Of a stretch of 64,000 nt of DNA, positions 10,342-21,512 are shown in pieces. The stretch is from positions 186,001-250,000 of the forward strand of contig JARGSG010000026.1 of the NCBI GenBank assembly GCA_030374805.1, given 5' to 3'. This DNA is from Gracilaria gracilis. Taxonomy: Eukaryota > Rhodophyta > Florideophyceae > Gracilariales > Gracilariaceae. Under the pieces are notes generated by a model, which did no database searches, was not told where the DNA came from, and worked only from the letters and a program-made list of their open reading frames with translations. Each line of letters begins with the position of its first letter. The first letter of the stretch is position 1. Both the position numbers and the translations under genes were made by a program.

Positions 10342-11509
10342 CGTTAGGGTATGAACAATAGTTGGGTCTACATGGGATGTGTTGGTGTTGGTGGAGGCAG
10401 GTGCGACTCAAGGAGAAGATTTGTGCTGAAAATATCGGAAACGGGCCACTTACCTCCCTCCATATGGTTATTGAATTGCAAGAAGATTGAGAAATGTGTG
10501 TGTATCTTTCCTTGGCTCGTGTGCCACACGAGTTCGTAATTAGAACAGGGCTTCCTAAACACTGTTTTATGCAACTTCTTTCTGGGTAAGAAAGTTGCTT
10601 CTGTTTCGTTTGTTTTGCTTTGTTCTTTGCCAAAGAACCGTGCCGAACCGCACGTGGTGTCACGTATCTACGGGTATAAAGGTTGCGACGTTTGGTCGTC
10701 TACATTTGGAGTAGTGACAATTTTACTCCATCACTCTCCGAAGTTTCCTGTGCGTTTGCAAATTAGGTCTTGAGCAGTTATCTTCCGCTGCCCACAACCT
10801 ACGGAGGTATATCTACAACGGACGACAGGATCTGGCCGCTGGCCATCAGCACAGGCGCTTGGGCCAACACTTGCCATGCGTGGGAGGATTGATTTGAAAC
10901 GAGTGAACTTGCGCATGCAGAAGGCCAATATCTCTCTACTCGTGGTACCGTCGGTACCAACGGTAACGGGTTACCAAGATAGCTCAAGTGCCTATCCACG
11001 GCGCTTTTTGTACATGTTTGCGAGTCACAACTTCCGGCCATGGACATAGCCCTGTGTAGATACAATGGCGCCGTGGATGGGGGGGGCTTGAATCCGCGAA
11101 AATCCACCGAAAGTGACCATCATGATCGCCCAAAGTAGATTTTCGCAGACCGTTTCGGCTCCCAAGTTTCGTTGAATTTGTTGTGTGAAAAGTTGCATTA
11201 TTACAAGATTCTGTCGTCGGGATCCTGGTACATGTTGGACAGACACCTTCGGGGCGAACATAAAACCTACTAAACAAGAGCTATCTTGTGAGAAGCCTTC
11301 ATCGACATTGTTTCTCATCGAGATACTTGTTCAAAGAGTCATTACTAGTTTGAGACGCTTCAAGTCAAACGCCTATCAGTAGTTCATGTCAAGGTCATCG
11401 CATCGCTGTCAAGCCCTCGTCGCTGCTTCTACTCATCTCCGAGTCTTCAGGCTTGTGTCGTTCTAATCTTGCAGAAACTTTTTGAGCTCTTCATCCGCAT
11501 TTGTTCGGA
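10342..11509. other. Intergenic region between two transposon-derived genes
   Basis: About 1.2 kb with no recognisable gene. It contains clustered GGTACC-rich short inverted motifs at 10943-10977 and an 8-G tract at 11079-11086. Terminal repeats of either neighbouring element may lie here but were not identified. Confidence 0.45.
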
Positions 11510-14002
11510 ATGAATCAGGCCATTGAAATCGTGGAACCAGATGATTCCACTTCGGAATCGCTCTGTACACCTGAAAAAGATCGGCCAATGTTGGTCGATG
11601 GCCGGCAACATACTCTTCGGCGTAACCTTTCAAATCAACGATCTATTGGAAAGAAAAGGGGGAGGAGGCCAAAATGGTGGACAGCTGCAATGTTCCACCT
11701 TTCTCCTGGACGCGGAAAATACTCTGCCGAGATGTTCAAGACCTGCAAAGGGTGTTCATGGCAGACGAAGGCACAGAGACCAAGAGCAATGTTGCTAGGT
11801 TTGCACCTATTGGGATGCAGTAGTACGAGCTCTGAACTTAAACAGAAGTTATTGGAAGAGGACCCTTTGCGAAAGCACTACAACAAACATCGAAACATCG
11901 ATGGAATGACTTCAGGCCCCCTGCAAACAGCCGAGGAGAAAAGAAATCAACCAAACACATCATTTGATGGTGCTTGTGATAGGTCGGACAGCGATATACC
12001 GCCGCCGAACATGATTTCGACCTCACAGTTGGGACCTCAGATAGTTTCGACATACATTGAGCCCGGGGAGGGCGAAAACGAAAGCAACGAACCTCCTGAT
12101 CAGGCTGAGAGACACGAGAAGGCCAAGAAATTGTTGACAAGAGCAATCGCTTCGGGTATTTTCCCTCTTTCCATCCTTAGGAGGAAGGCTGGTGAAGATC
12201 ACCTCTATCAACTTTTGACCTTTTTGGATCCCGCCTTTGCGGCAAGCTTGCCTACGTCGGAACAAATGACCGAGAAGGATCTGACAAACTATTTTGATAC
12301 AGAGCGAAAGCGAGTGAAATGTGCAATTGACGCTGTCCTACGGGAAACCTATGGTACCATCATACTTGATGAACAAACCAAATCCAACGGGACAGTCGTT
12401 GTCAACGCACTTTTGTCAATACCTGGACAATCCTATATGCGCGAAACATTCTTCTTGCGTTCCTTTTTGGTCGGGTGTAAGGGCATGACGGCTAATGTAC
12501 CAGAGTCTTTAGTGGAAGACGCTATCAAAGAATACGGAGATATAAAATCCATTTCTGGAATTGTTAGTACCAATACCAGTTGCTGCTTGAAGGCGAAGTT
12601 GCATGCCACGAAGAATCATAACCACTTGCTCTCATCTTATGATCAGGTTCATGTCGGGAAATTGTTATTCAAGGACATGGGAATACTCCCATGGATTAGT
12701 GATGTACTTTCTAGTCTCTTTCAGCTCTTTACTAATCTCTTTCTTCACAGTGAATTATATGATCGACTCAAGGTGATGAAGGATAAGTTCGACGAAGAGA
12801 GTTCCAAGCATTTCGACTTCCACGGCGTCAGTGTTAGTCATGGTTTTGTCGATGATGCTGGTCGACTCAGGCTTCCTATGACATGCAGTCTCCCGGAACA
12901 AATGGTTCCAATTCCTTTTCTCTCAGCAAGCGTTGTTTTGCAATCGTTTCTCACTTACCGAGAAGTTTTAAAGGAACTAGTCAAAACACCAGAGTTCTTT
13001 AGTGGAAAAAATGCCACTTCGGCGAGGCGGTTGTTTTTCATACAAACTGTTACAAGCAGAAGTTTATTCTTGAAAGCTCTCGATGTTTACCATATACTTC
13101 GATTAATTCGTCAGTACTTAAGGCTATTTGACGACGAGTGTTCAATCATCTCAGAAGTGTACCCCGCGAATATGCAACTCAGAAAGAAGTTGACCGAGCT
13201 TCCTACAACCTTCTTCTACACTGAGGAACGGAGATCTGAAGTTATAAGAGTTTTTGACGATAGACTCTATGGACGAAATGGGAAGCTGCCTTTGCTTACC
13301 ACACTCCATCGAGCAGCGTACTTTTTAGACATTAGAAGCGTGGTGGATGACCTTGCAAACGAGAACGACCATCTTTTGACGCATATTGCTCACTTCGTGA
13401 AATCTAGTTGTTTTCCCCAAGAGCTCAGAGGAGGAGAGGAGAGGGGTGCATGCGAAGCCGTGGAGCTTCTATATGAAGAATACCAGTGTCTGAGAAGACT
13501 CTGGACTCAAGAAATGAAAGACGAGAAACACAACTTGACGCAAGCATGCAGCGGAATACCTGTAGTGTACTGGTGGCAGAATAGAAACAACTCTTCTTAT
13601 CTCCGGGAATTTGCTTTGCGCGTGTTGGGCATCAGTCCATCTTCGGCAAGCGTTGTGAGGGATCGTAGTATGCACGAGCGGATTTCTATTTGTCTACAAA
13701 GCAAACTTGATGAGGACAGATTGCAAAACAGGATTTTCTGTTCTTGGAACGGAGCACTTTCTCTGCATAGGAGCAGGAAGTATGAAGGTGTTACGTCAAC
13801 GAAGTACAGAAGCCTGAGAGCTGAGACATGTTTTAGTACTAGAGGAAGTCAGGATGGTGTGTCAATACATAGTACTGGAAAAGGATTCTCGAAGTTTTTT
13901 GAGGACGAGCATGTGTCCAACGTAAACGCAAATTTCGAACTTCCATCATGCTCTGTTGAAAGCGGGGAATGCGGGATTTGCTACTCAGTGCAATCAGAGT
14001 AA
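11510..14002 (+). CDS. hAT-transposase-derived protein with BED-like zinc finger, probably domesticated
   Basis: A single intact frame from the ATG at 11510 encodes 830 residues. After a basic KKRGRRPKWW stretch comes a BED-like finger, C79-x2-C82-x16-H99-x3-C103. A diverged DUF659/hAT RNase H-like domain starts near residue 284 (IILDEQTKSN-T-VVNALLSIPG). It is followed by the strand where hAT enzymes have T-D-N-A-S; here it reads VSTNTSCC. The family's PCAAHCLDL-LKDIG is SSYDQVHVGKLLFKDMG here. The C-terminus has the dimerisation-type YWWQ----SSYLREFALRVLGISPSSASVVRDRS near residues 687-722. The frame is free of stops over 2.5 kb although the second catalytic Asp and the Cys/His motif are gone. 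This is unlike the stop-ridden transposase next to it. A host role as a DNA- or protein-binding factor is an inference. Confidence 0.72.
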   Translation: MNQAIEIVEPDDSTSESLCTPEKDRPMLVDGRQHTLRRNLSNQRSIGKKRGRRPKWWTAAMFHLSPGRGKYSAEMFKTCKGCSWQTKAQRPRAMLLGLHLLGCSSTSSELKQKLLEEDPLRKHYNKHRNIDGMTSGPLQTAEEKRNQPNTSFDGACDRSDSDIPPPNMISTSQLGPQIVSTYIEPGEGENESNEPPDQAERHEKAKKLLTRAIASGIFPLSILRRKAGEDHLYQLLTFLDPAFAASLPTSEQMTEKDLTNYFDTERKRVKCAIDAVLRETYGTIILDEQTKSNGTVVVNALLSIPGQSYMRETFFLRSFLVGCKGMTANVPESLVEDAIKEYGDIKSISGIVSTNTSCCLKAKLHATKNHNHLLSSYDQVHVGKLLFKDMGILPWISDVLSSLFQLFTNLFLHSELYDRLKVMKDKFDEESSKHFDFHGVSVSHGFVDDAGRLRLPMTCSLPEQMVPIPFLSASVVLQSFLTYREVLKELVKTPEFFSGKNATSARRLFFIQTVTSRSLFLKALDVYHILRLIRQYLRLFDDECSIISEVYPANMQLRKKLTELPTTFFYTEERRSEVIRVFDDRLYGRNGKLPLLTTLHRAAYFLDIRSVVDDLANENDHLLTHIAHFVKSSCFPQELRGGEERGACEAVELLYEEYQCLRRLWTQEMKDEKHNLTQACSGIPVVYWWQNRNNSSYLREFALRVLGISPSSASVVRDRSMHERISICLQSKLDEDRLQNRIFCSWNGALSLHRSRKYEGVTSTKYRSLRAETCFSTRGSQDGVSIHSTGKGFSKFFEDEHVSNVNANFELPSCSVESGECGICYSVQSE

Positions 14003-14963
14003 GAGGTTGTCATGGACGAAGACGAGAATGTTTTTGTAACCTGGGACAAATTTCTTACTTTGAGCGAGCCATGGCAAAGTGGATACCACTTGTCTGCTCT
14101 CGTTGCGTGAACCTTGTTGTATTCTCGTGCTTCTTTCCCGTTTCGAGCATCACGCGAGTCCTGATTTGGGACAAAACCAGAAATCCAATGAGGATCACGG
14201 ACAGAAGGGAGTAGTGATCTGGTCTTGAAGGGGTTTTCGCTTACTTGAAGGAACCGATGGATGTAGGAGGCTCACACTTGTACTGCTAAGTGTTGAGCGT
14301 TTGCGGCTGAATTCAATTTGTTCATCTGTGGCCTGAAATTCATGGAAGAAAGCCTTCCTAGACCAAGGTCGTTTAGGTGGAAGCGTTGAATCGATGAGAC
14401 GCACGACACCATCCTGAAATTTGAGGCGGGGAAATAGAGGTATCTACGATACTTGCTTTGTTCACTTAGGACCAGCGCTTTGCAAGTTGCAGAGCGTTAG
14501 TCCTCAGTGACAGCATGTGGCTTTGCAGGGGCTGCTGACTGCAAGCTCATTTGTTTCAAGTGAACAGGATTGGGCACGTTAGCTTCAAGGTCGAAAGTTT
14601 GAACTCTGGAACTAGATAAGTCGTTAACAGTGAGGATGGTATTCCGCATGCTTCCAGAACTCCGTTCTTCATAAAACGTTTTCACATCCCTGCGAATGCC
14701 TCACAGCTCAGGAAAGTGTAACTCCGGGTGCATCTCTTCTAACCCGGCTAGCTATTCATTAGAACATTCCGAAAGACACCAGAAACTTCAATGACAAAAC
14801 ATTCAAGTAAGTTGAGGGTTATTCTTAAGTTGAGTAAAAGTAGTCGTACTCTGCATTACTATCCCAAAAACGTCAGCAAACTGGGACCAAGAAAAACCCA
14901 TTCCGTCGTAGACAAGATATAAACAAAGTTGTTTTCTATTCGTACTGCCATGCGGTCTGCGCA
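14003..14963. other. Intergenic region downstream of the hAT-derived gene
   Basis: About 960 bp between convergent genes, with no coding frame resembling a known family. Confidence 0.5.
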
Positions 14964-16634
14964 TCACACATCAAGAGTCTTGCAAGCTTTCAATTCGCGC
15001 TGAAGTCGGAGCAGACCACCCCGTTCTCGAACTTCTCGTAGCATTTCTACTTTTGCCAATGAGTCTAGCATGCCGCCAGACTTGTATAGCCCTCGCAGAG
15101 TCTCAAGGGCATGTCGCTCATCATCTGCATACAAGTCACACTCCAACAGCCAGATCCATGTCCGTACACGAACTGTTAGTCCACTCTCCACCATCTCATC
15201 GATGTATTTTCGTGCATTCTGCCTATCATTCCCTCTCAGACAGGCGTTGATCACTGCATACCGAGTCCGTTCCTGAATTTGATATCCACCTTCTTTCATC
15301 GCTTCAAACAATTCAACTGCCTTTTCTGGGTCCCTACATCGCCCAAAGCCCTTCAATAGAGACGTCATGGTACAGATATCGGGTGTAAAACCACGGTCAA
15401 CCATTTCGTCGAAAAACGCAGCTGCTTGATCCATATCGCCTCGATGAGCGCACCCATCTATCAAGGTGTTAAACGTAACGATTGACGGTTCTACGGATTC
15501 CTGCATCTCCCTGTAAATCGCTAAAGCATCCTCGAATTTACCGACTCTCGCGAACATTTTGAGAAGCGTGTTGAAAGTAGGAGCTCCGGGTTTCACCTGA
15601 TACTTGTCCATGAGTGCCATAGCCTTGTTTACAGCCTTTAAGTCCTTGCCTCGAACGCAAACATTTAGTAAGGTGTTGAAGGTCTGCTCAGTAAATCAAC
15701 ACAAACAGTTAGTTAAAAGAGTAAACCTTTGATTGAATCGATGGTTCACGCCTTCACTACGCGTATGAATGCTTTCACTTACTGTTTCATCGGGCTTAAC
15801 GCCGCAGTTCTCAATTTCGCGAAAAAGTTCGAACCCGCCTCGAATGTCAGCTTTCCTAGCGAATCCTTTCATGAGTGTGTTGTACAGTACGATATGAGGA
15901 CGGCGCCCAGTTTCCACCAACGAATCCAAGACTTTTTGAGCTGAAGCCAAATCTTCAGACCGTATGAGCGCACCCATGAGCTCCGCAAAAAGAAACATAT
16001 CGCCATCAATGCCGTGATGTGCCATGGTATTCCATACTCGTTTGGCGCCTTTGCCGTGGCCATTTGCACAGCAGTACTTCATGAGCGGTCTAAAGGTAAT
16101 GATGTTGGCCATGCCGCGTTTCCCAGCTTCATCAGCAAGGGCGAGCCCATCGCTGAAGCGGTGGTCAGCAGCCAACAGGCTCACTACCTGGTTATAGTTC
16201 TGCGTGACGGCCTTTCCATCCCTAGTCATTCGCCACAGCACCTGAATTGCGGCATCAACACCATTTGTGTGCGCGTGGTGAACGAGAAAGCTGTTTTGTC
16301 GTCGCCATTGCCTCTCTGAAGCTTCTTTATTGATGAGTTCTTGCGGGTCTTCATTCGCTCTTGTGGATGAACGAGCGTAACTGGTAGTGACTGCAGACGG
16401 GTGTAGAAATGTACGAGAGATCCTTGGAGTTGTTCTCAAAGGGGAATGACGTGGACATTTGAGAGCCGGAGAGGCATTGCGCCTCTGAACAAACGTTGGG
16501 GTCGCGAAAGAAAGGCAGCTCATCGGAACTGCGTCAGTGGCGTGGTGCATGTACAATATGGAACAAAGTGGTAGCGTGGAGTTGGCGCGGTAAGAAGACA
16601 TGTGTTGTGGCGGCAACAATCTCGGAGGAATCAT
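14964..16634 (-). CDS. Pentatricopeptide-repeat (PPR) protein, organelle-targeted, two exons
   Basis: Exon 1 (16634-15783) and exon 2 (15683-14964) join in phase 0 over a 99-bp intron (donor GTAAGT, acceptor GAGCAG), giving 523 residues. The join rebuilds a perfect PPR motif, GVKPDET-TFNTLLNVCVRG. At least eight tandem 35-residue repeats follow one another from about residue 148 to 490. Examples are HIVLYNTLMKGFARK, APTFNTLLKMFARV, SIVTFNTLIDGCAHRGD and DICTMTSLLKGFGRC. PPR proteins bind single-stranded RNA and act in mitochondrial or plastid RNA processing, stability or translation. The N-terminus is rich in Arg, Ser, Thr and His with alternative ATGs at residues 1, 12 and 29, consistent with a transit peptide. 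No DYW, E or SMR domain is visible, so it is a P-class protein. Confidence 0.9.
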
Positions 16635-18789
16635 ATGTTGGGTGGTGTTCCATCTCCATCTGCGGGAGATGCAACAAGTTTACTGCCAAGTGGAAAAAGT
16701 GAGCGCATTTGCTGACCTGGTTGAGGTGTGCGGTCAAGATGGCGAGCTGGGCGCAGCGGCAGACACACTGGTCGTTTTCGAATTCGGCCAATTTTCCAAA
16801 AGTTTTGCCAGAAAACGAGCTCGTCGTGCATGGTCAATTTGACTCTCAAGCCTTGAGCAAGGCAGCACAAAGGTGGGCTCGGACCGAGCGCACCCCCTCC
16901 TCTCCCTATCTACAGGATTCCCTCTCTCAAACCACCGTAAGAGTCGCCAAACTGCAGAATTGGTGTTTGCTAGAGGATAGAGACGGCAATCGCTTGGAGA
17001 CATGATTTCACTCAGCACCCAACTTCACCTACACGCACTCATCCCACGCACTTGCGCCAAGACACAACACCGCATCAGTCACACACTTGCCCAAGCATGA
17101 TACAAATAACCAGGACACAGGCTAAGGTTAGTTAAGGTTGCAGGCCAGCAAGCAGCATGGTGGTGATCTACTGCGTGCCGTTGTTCAGTCACCACCAGCT
17201 TTACAGTACAAGTAAACACTTGAGCTTGACGACGACGCTCGAAAGTGGCGACCTTCATATGACATCTCATCATGATGATGAGGTGAACATTATTGACGAC
17301 CCGTGGCTCTAGCTAGCTAGCGAGCAAAGCAGTGTATCAGTACTCCAGGTTGGAAGCGTAGCGTTGAGCTGCTTCTGCATGGTTTACGCTTGCTACTTGT
17401 TTGCGCGTGCTCAAGCTTTGAAGCAACACTTGACGGAGCTCGAAGCGGAGATAAGTGTGTTACTCTGTTACTAGAAAGTTGACACAGCGTCACCTCTCTC
17501 CCGAGAGAAACCCTTTGAAACAATTACCAACGGTACCAGTAGTAGATCTTTAAAGCACTTGTGAGCAAGTACAGTACCTTCGACTTGAGATGTGGGATGC
17601 CATTGATTGGAACTCGGGGCGCAGGTGGATTTTGGTTTTTTGTTTGGGAGATTTGCACGATTGTGACACACAGAGAGGACGGTGAGCTTTTGAGCGAGTA
17701 GAAATAGGTTTGACAGCAACAAGCAGCAATGGCATAAGTAAGATAGATAGCGCTGAATTAATGGAAGCGTAGATATGGTGTGGCGATGATGGCGAGTCAC
17801 GATTGCTGAGTTTGGGAGCGGCAGGATTCGAAGCGGTGATTTGTCGTACTATTATTCGGTTATTACCACTTTAGAGCGGCGACGAGCGCGCACGTGCGGC
17901 GTGTGGGACGCACTTGCGCGTGGCATCGCATGACATCAGTGGGCAAGTTGTGTTAGATAAAGTTGAGAGGAAACGGCGGTTGTGCACCGTTGAGATACGG
18001 AGACATGTACCGTTGGTACCGGGGGCAGTTACCTTGAGGCAGATATTGGCGCAGCTATCTAACTTAGGTCTATTCTAACAGTGAAGTTAGTCGCGCGAGC
18101 GCAGTGGTACCGAACAGCCGCGCTCTCGGCATCGCTGTGGCCATTTTTGTGGCCACGCGCATGACGGGCAGGAGTGCTACACAGTAAAGTTATATATACA
18201 AAGAGGCGGTGGCGCGCAGCGACGGCAGCCTCCGCAGCCGTGTGCGCGCCCATTGCAGTGATGAGAGAGCCGCATGTGCGCGCGGGTGCTCGCAGCGCGG
18301 CCGCTTGCAGCGCGCCTACAAGGCGTGCGCGGACAGCGCGCGCCAGTCCTCCACCGCCCGCGCGGCGCGGCGCGACTGGCGCAGCCCGCGGCGCGGCGGG
18401 GCGCACGCGACGCGCCAAGTCGTGCACGCGGCCAGCTGCGCCGTTTCCGTTGGATGCGCTCGCGTTGGCAACGCTGCAACTGTGCCGCATTTGCCGCCGC
18501 CGCTGCGCTGCGCGCGCGCACTGTAAGAGCGCGCCACTCGCCAATTCACGCCGTGCTCCGCCGCGCAGCACACACACCTTCGACAAGCCGTGCACGTGCA
18601 CGTGCGCACCGCCCGCTTCTTCAGCCGCTTTTACTCGGCTCCCCGCCGCGCCTCGCATGTCGTCCCCCGTCCGCTCTGTACAATAGCGCGCGCTCGCTCT
18701 ACAGTTGCCTGCCTTCTTCGTGCCCGCGCCCCCCCGCCCCCCCTTTCTCACCCGCTCTGCGTACCGTCAGCCGCGAAAACAAGAAAAAA
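16635..18789. promoter_or_regulatory. Long divergent intergenic region ending in a G+C-rich island
   Basis: About 2.1 kb separates the PPR gene from the MFS transporter on the opposite strand. The first 1.5 kb is ordinary in composition with no gene. From about 18190 to 18760 the sequence becomes extremely G+C-rich with many GCGC steps. It then turns into pyrimidine-rich sequence and an AAGAAAAAAA leader directly before the transporter ATG. A TTATATATAC string sits at the island's upstream edge (18188-18197). This most likely is the promoter and 5' leader of the transporter. The frame stays open through the island, but its product is low-complexity Arg/Ala/Pro sequence and is not considered coding. 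Confidence 0.55.
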
Positions 18790-20253
18790 ATGGGAGGTCA
18801 CTACGTCTCCGTGCGCCCTGACACCTCGCTCGACTTCTTCGACGAGGATGAACAGCGCATGCGCCAAGTCGTCAACTCCAAGGTCCAGCGTCGTCTGCTG
18901 CCCATTCTCTTCACGGCCGCGCTCTTGTGCTACCTCGATCGCACCAACCTTGCATTCGCCGCGCTCGACATGAACTCAGACCTCAACTTCTCCGAGCGCA
19001 CCTACGGCGTTGGCGCCGGCGTCTTCTTCGCCACCTACGCCGCCTTCGGCGTCCCAGTTAGCGTTCTCGTCAAGCGCACCGGCGCCCGCATCGGTCTGCC
19101 GCTCGTGCTCTTCGCGTGGGGTCTCGCTTCTGGTGCTATGGCCCTCATCAACAACAAGCGCGATTTCTACCTGCTGCGCCTCCTCGTCGGTGCCGCCGAG
19201 TCCGGCTTCTTTCCCTCCGTCATCTACTACCTCACCCAATGGTTTGCGGAGGAGGACATGGGCTTGAGCTACACCATTGTCATGACCTCCACCGCCGTGT
19301 CAGGTGTTCTTGGTGGGCCACTTGCGGGCATCATCATGACATACATGGATGGCGTCATCGGCATCAGAAGCTGGCGCTGGCTTTTCATAGCGGAGGCCGT
19401 GCCCACTATCATCCTGGCCGTCGTCATGTTCTTTTACCTTGACAAGGAGCCCTCTACCGCCCGTTTCCTCACAAGAGAAGAACGCGAGTGGCTTGTGGAT
19501 CGCCAAGCCCGAGAGCTCGAAGCGCGTACCGGAACCCACTCTGTCAGCGGACTTGGTGAAGCCATCCGCCTCAAATGGCTGTGGCTCATCGTCGCCGTCT
19601 GGCTCTTGTACTCCTGTGGCTATTACGGTATTATCTTCTGGCTCCCGCTTCTTCTCAAGACTGTATCCAAACTCAGCAACGTTCTGGTCGGCTTTATTTC
19701 TACCGTACCATATCTCGCTGCGGGCTTGGCCATGATTCTTGTCGCTCGCTCTTCTGACAGAGCAAAGGAGAGGCGTATGCATCTTGCTGTCGCTGCTTTC
19801 GTGTCCGCAATCGGATTCTTCGGCGCGAGTGCTATCCATGCTTTCTTCGGTGAGGTCTTACCTCTTCTGCTCATATGCCTCAGCATCGCCGCCGCCGGCG
19901 TGTGGGCCATGTTTGGTCCGTATTGGGGTATTCCCACCAGCATATTGAGCGGAGAAACCGCAGCTGCAGGTTTTGCCCTCATTAACTCCACTGGTGTTAT
20001 TGGTGGATATCTGGGGCCTTTCCTTGTTGGAGAACTCACAGAGAAAACGGGAAATTACGATTCATCTTTGTTCCTGTTCGGCATTTTCATGTCCATTTGT
20101 GGATTTCTCTCATTGTGTCTCAAACCATCTATTGGGGCCCTTTCCCCCTCACAAAGCGCAACTCCTTTGAATCCAGCCGGTGATCCCTTCAAGTACTCCA
20201 CTGAAACGTCTTCTGAAATGGAGTCAGTGGTGACACATGCACGAACGTCATAG
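18790..20253 (+). CDS. MFS transporter, anion:cation symporter (ACS) family
   Basis: From the ATG at 18790 the product is 487 residues, typical of a 12-helix major facilitator. The first helix carries the ACS/Dal5-type signature CYLDRTNLAFAA. The next loop has the MFS motif A region in a diverged form (VKRTGARIGLPLVLF). Helix 4 has RLLVGAAESGFFPSVIYYLTQWF, and SWRWLFIAEAVPTIILAV and later hydrophobic segments follow. A central charged loop (LTREEREWLVDRQARELEAR) separates the halves. Relatives include fungal allantoate, nicotinate and pantothenate permeases and SLC17-type anion carriers; the substrate is not predictable here. It should sit in a membrane with both ends cytosolic. The A-rich context immediately before this ATG, and the low complexity upstream, decided the start. 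Confidence 0.88.
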   Translation: MGGHYVSVRPDTSLDFFDEDEQRMRQVVNSKVQRRLLPILFTAALLCYLDRTNLAFAALDMNSDLNFSERTYGVGAGVFFATYAAFGVPVSVLVKRTGARIGLPLVLFAWGLASGAMALINNKRDFYLLRLLVGAAESGFFPSVIYYLTQWFAEEDMGLSYTIVMTSTAVSGVLGGPLAGIIMTYMDGVIGIRSWRWLFIAEAVPTIILAVVMFFYLDKEPSTARFLTREEREWLVDRQARELEARTGTHSVSGLGEAIRLKWLWLIVAVWLLYSCGYYGIIFWLPLLLKTVSKLSNVLVGFISTVPYLAAGLAMILVARSSDRAKERRMHLAVAAFVSAIGFFGASAIHAFFGEVLPLLLICLSIAAAGVWAMFGPYWGIPTSILSGETAAAGFALINSTGVIGGYLGPFLVGELTEKTGNYDSSLFLFGIFMSICGFLSLCLKPSIGALSPSQSATPLNPAGDPFKYSTETSSEMESVVTHARTS

Positions 20254-20466
20254 TCTTGTATTGGAGGTTGTTATAACGTTAAATACCTCGGCAGTATGCC
20301 TATTCATGTACTATGAGATCACTTTCAACGACGTGCGAGTTGCGTGCATGAACAATACAAGGATACTCTCTACCCCAGGGGATACATACGGTCGTTGTGC
20401 GTCAACTGTATCACTTTGTCACTAAATTTGTACAGATATTTAGCCTGCTCATTCTGTGATCCTCTT

Positions 20467-21512
20467 TCACTCAGCCAACTTGAGCGACATTTTCGGACGG
20501 CTCGAAGAAGGTGGTTTCTTCGATATACTGCTTTGAATGTTCTGTATCTTAGGACCAAAATGCGATTGTAGTTTGTTGTTTATCCTTTCCGCTTGAGGCC
20601 CATTTGGTCGGATCGTGTTCGGGTTGGCGTACATCACGGATAGATATTGAGTGATATCTGCCAGCTCTTGCATGTCGATATTCATCTTTTTCACCCAGCT
20701 TGTCATTTCCCGATTTTGGAGCGTTCCTGCAATGTAGATGCAAGCAATGGCAATCAGATACGGTGGATATCGCAGGCAGGCGTCGGTTCTGTAGGAGTCA
20801 TTGAGTACTGGCCAGGCCGCAGTAACCAAGTCATGAAACGAAGCGTCTGCACAGTACTGAATCATCGGTCGATAAGGATGGTATATGATGAGATCAAATT
20901 CCAAGGCAGCGATGAGTTTGAACTCATAATCGTATACATGAGCAACAGTATAGGGATAAGCATGGTCTGCCTGATATATTTCCGACATCTGCTGCACAAC
21001 TATTTTGGCCGCAAGTGTATGTTCTTCCGCCTTTGCTGCCAAATACTAAGACGCGAAACGAACCGGAACGAAATAAACCCTCTCGTCAGTTTTGTTCACA
21101 GCTTGATTTGAGTACCAAGAGTGGCCACAGGCGTAACTTACCAATGCAACAGGTGCAATGAGTCGGGGGTCGTGATCTCTAACAGCATTTCTTGCAAAAA
21201 ACCTTCTGTAATATACAATTGCTGTAGCTGCAACCCGTTGTCGCAGATTAGAATTCGAAGCCAAGATGGATATGATCTGCGAGTAGATGACCTTGATGCT
21301 GTTCTGTTCTTCTTCTTTGAACGTACTAATGTCTCTGCGTTTTCGCCAAAAAATAGTGCGAGATTGCCTGTTAGCGAATCTGCCAGTCACGCAGACGACT
21401 TTCAAAGTCGCATCACTTACTTCCTCATCATTGCGTCCGCTTGCTTGTAAACTTCATCTACTTTCCGAAGCCAGTGACGGTAGTGAGTCGAGTTCCAAAA
21501 GTTTGCAGCCAT
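20467..21512 (-). CDS. CCNC: Cyclin C (Mediator kinase module), three exons
   Basis: Exons 21512-21421, 21334-21142 and 21045-20467 join through introns of 86 and 96 bp (both donors GTAAGT; acceptors CGCAG and CTTAG) to give 287 residues, close to human cyclin C (283). The start MAANFWNSTHYRHWL matches the family signature (A-NFW-SSHY--W). The joins restore RKDISTFKEEEQ and LIAPVALYLAAKAEEH, the core of the first cyclin box. In the second box, LDLIIYHPYRPMIQYCAD matches the cyclin C-specific IVYHPYRPLLQY. LNDSYRTDACLRYPPYLIAIACIYIA also matches. Cyclin C activates CDK8 within the Mediator kinase module in the nucleus. Only the first two positions of the last codon of exon 1 lie before intron 1. 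Confidence 0.93.

Noticed and set aside
10943-10977. GGTACC-rich motif cluster as a regulatory site
   Set aside because: Short overlapping palindromic GGTACC words recur near 17530 and 18010, but no consistent spacing or gene association could be shown.
18274-18789. N-terminal extension of the MFS transporter by 172 codons
   Set aside because: The frame is open only because the region is very G+C-rich; the product is low-complexity Arg/Ala/Pro, and the first helix signature follows the ATG at 18790 at a normal distance.
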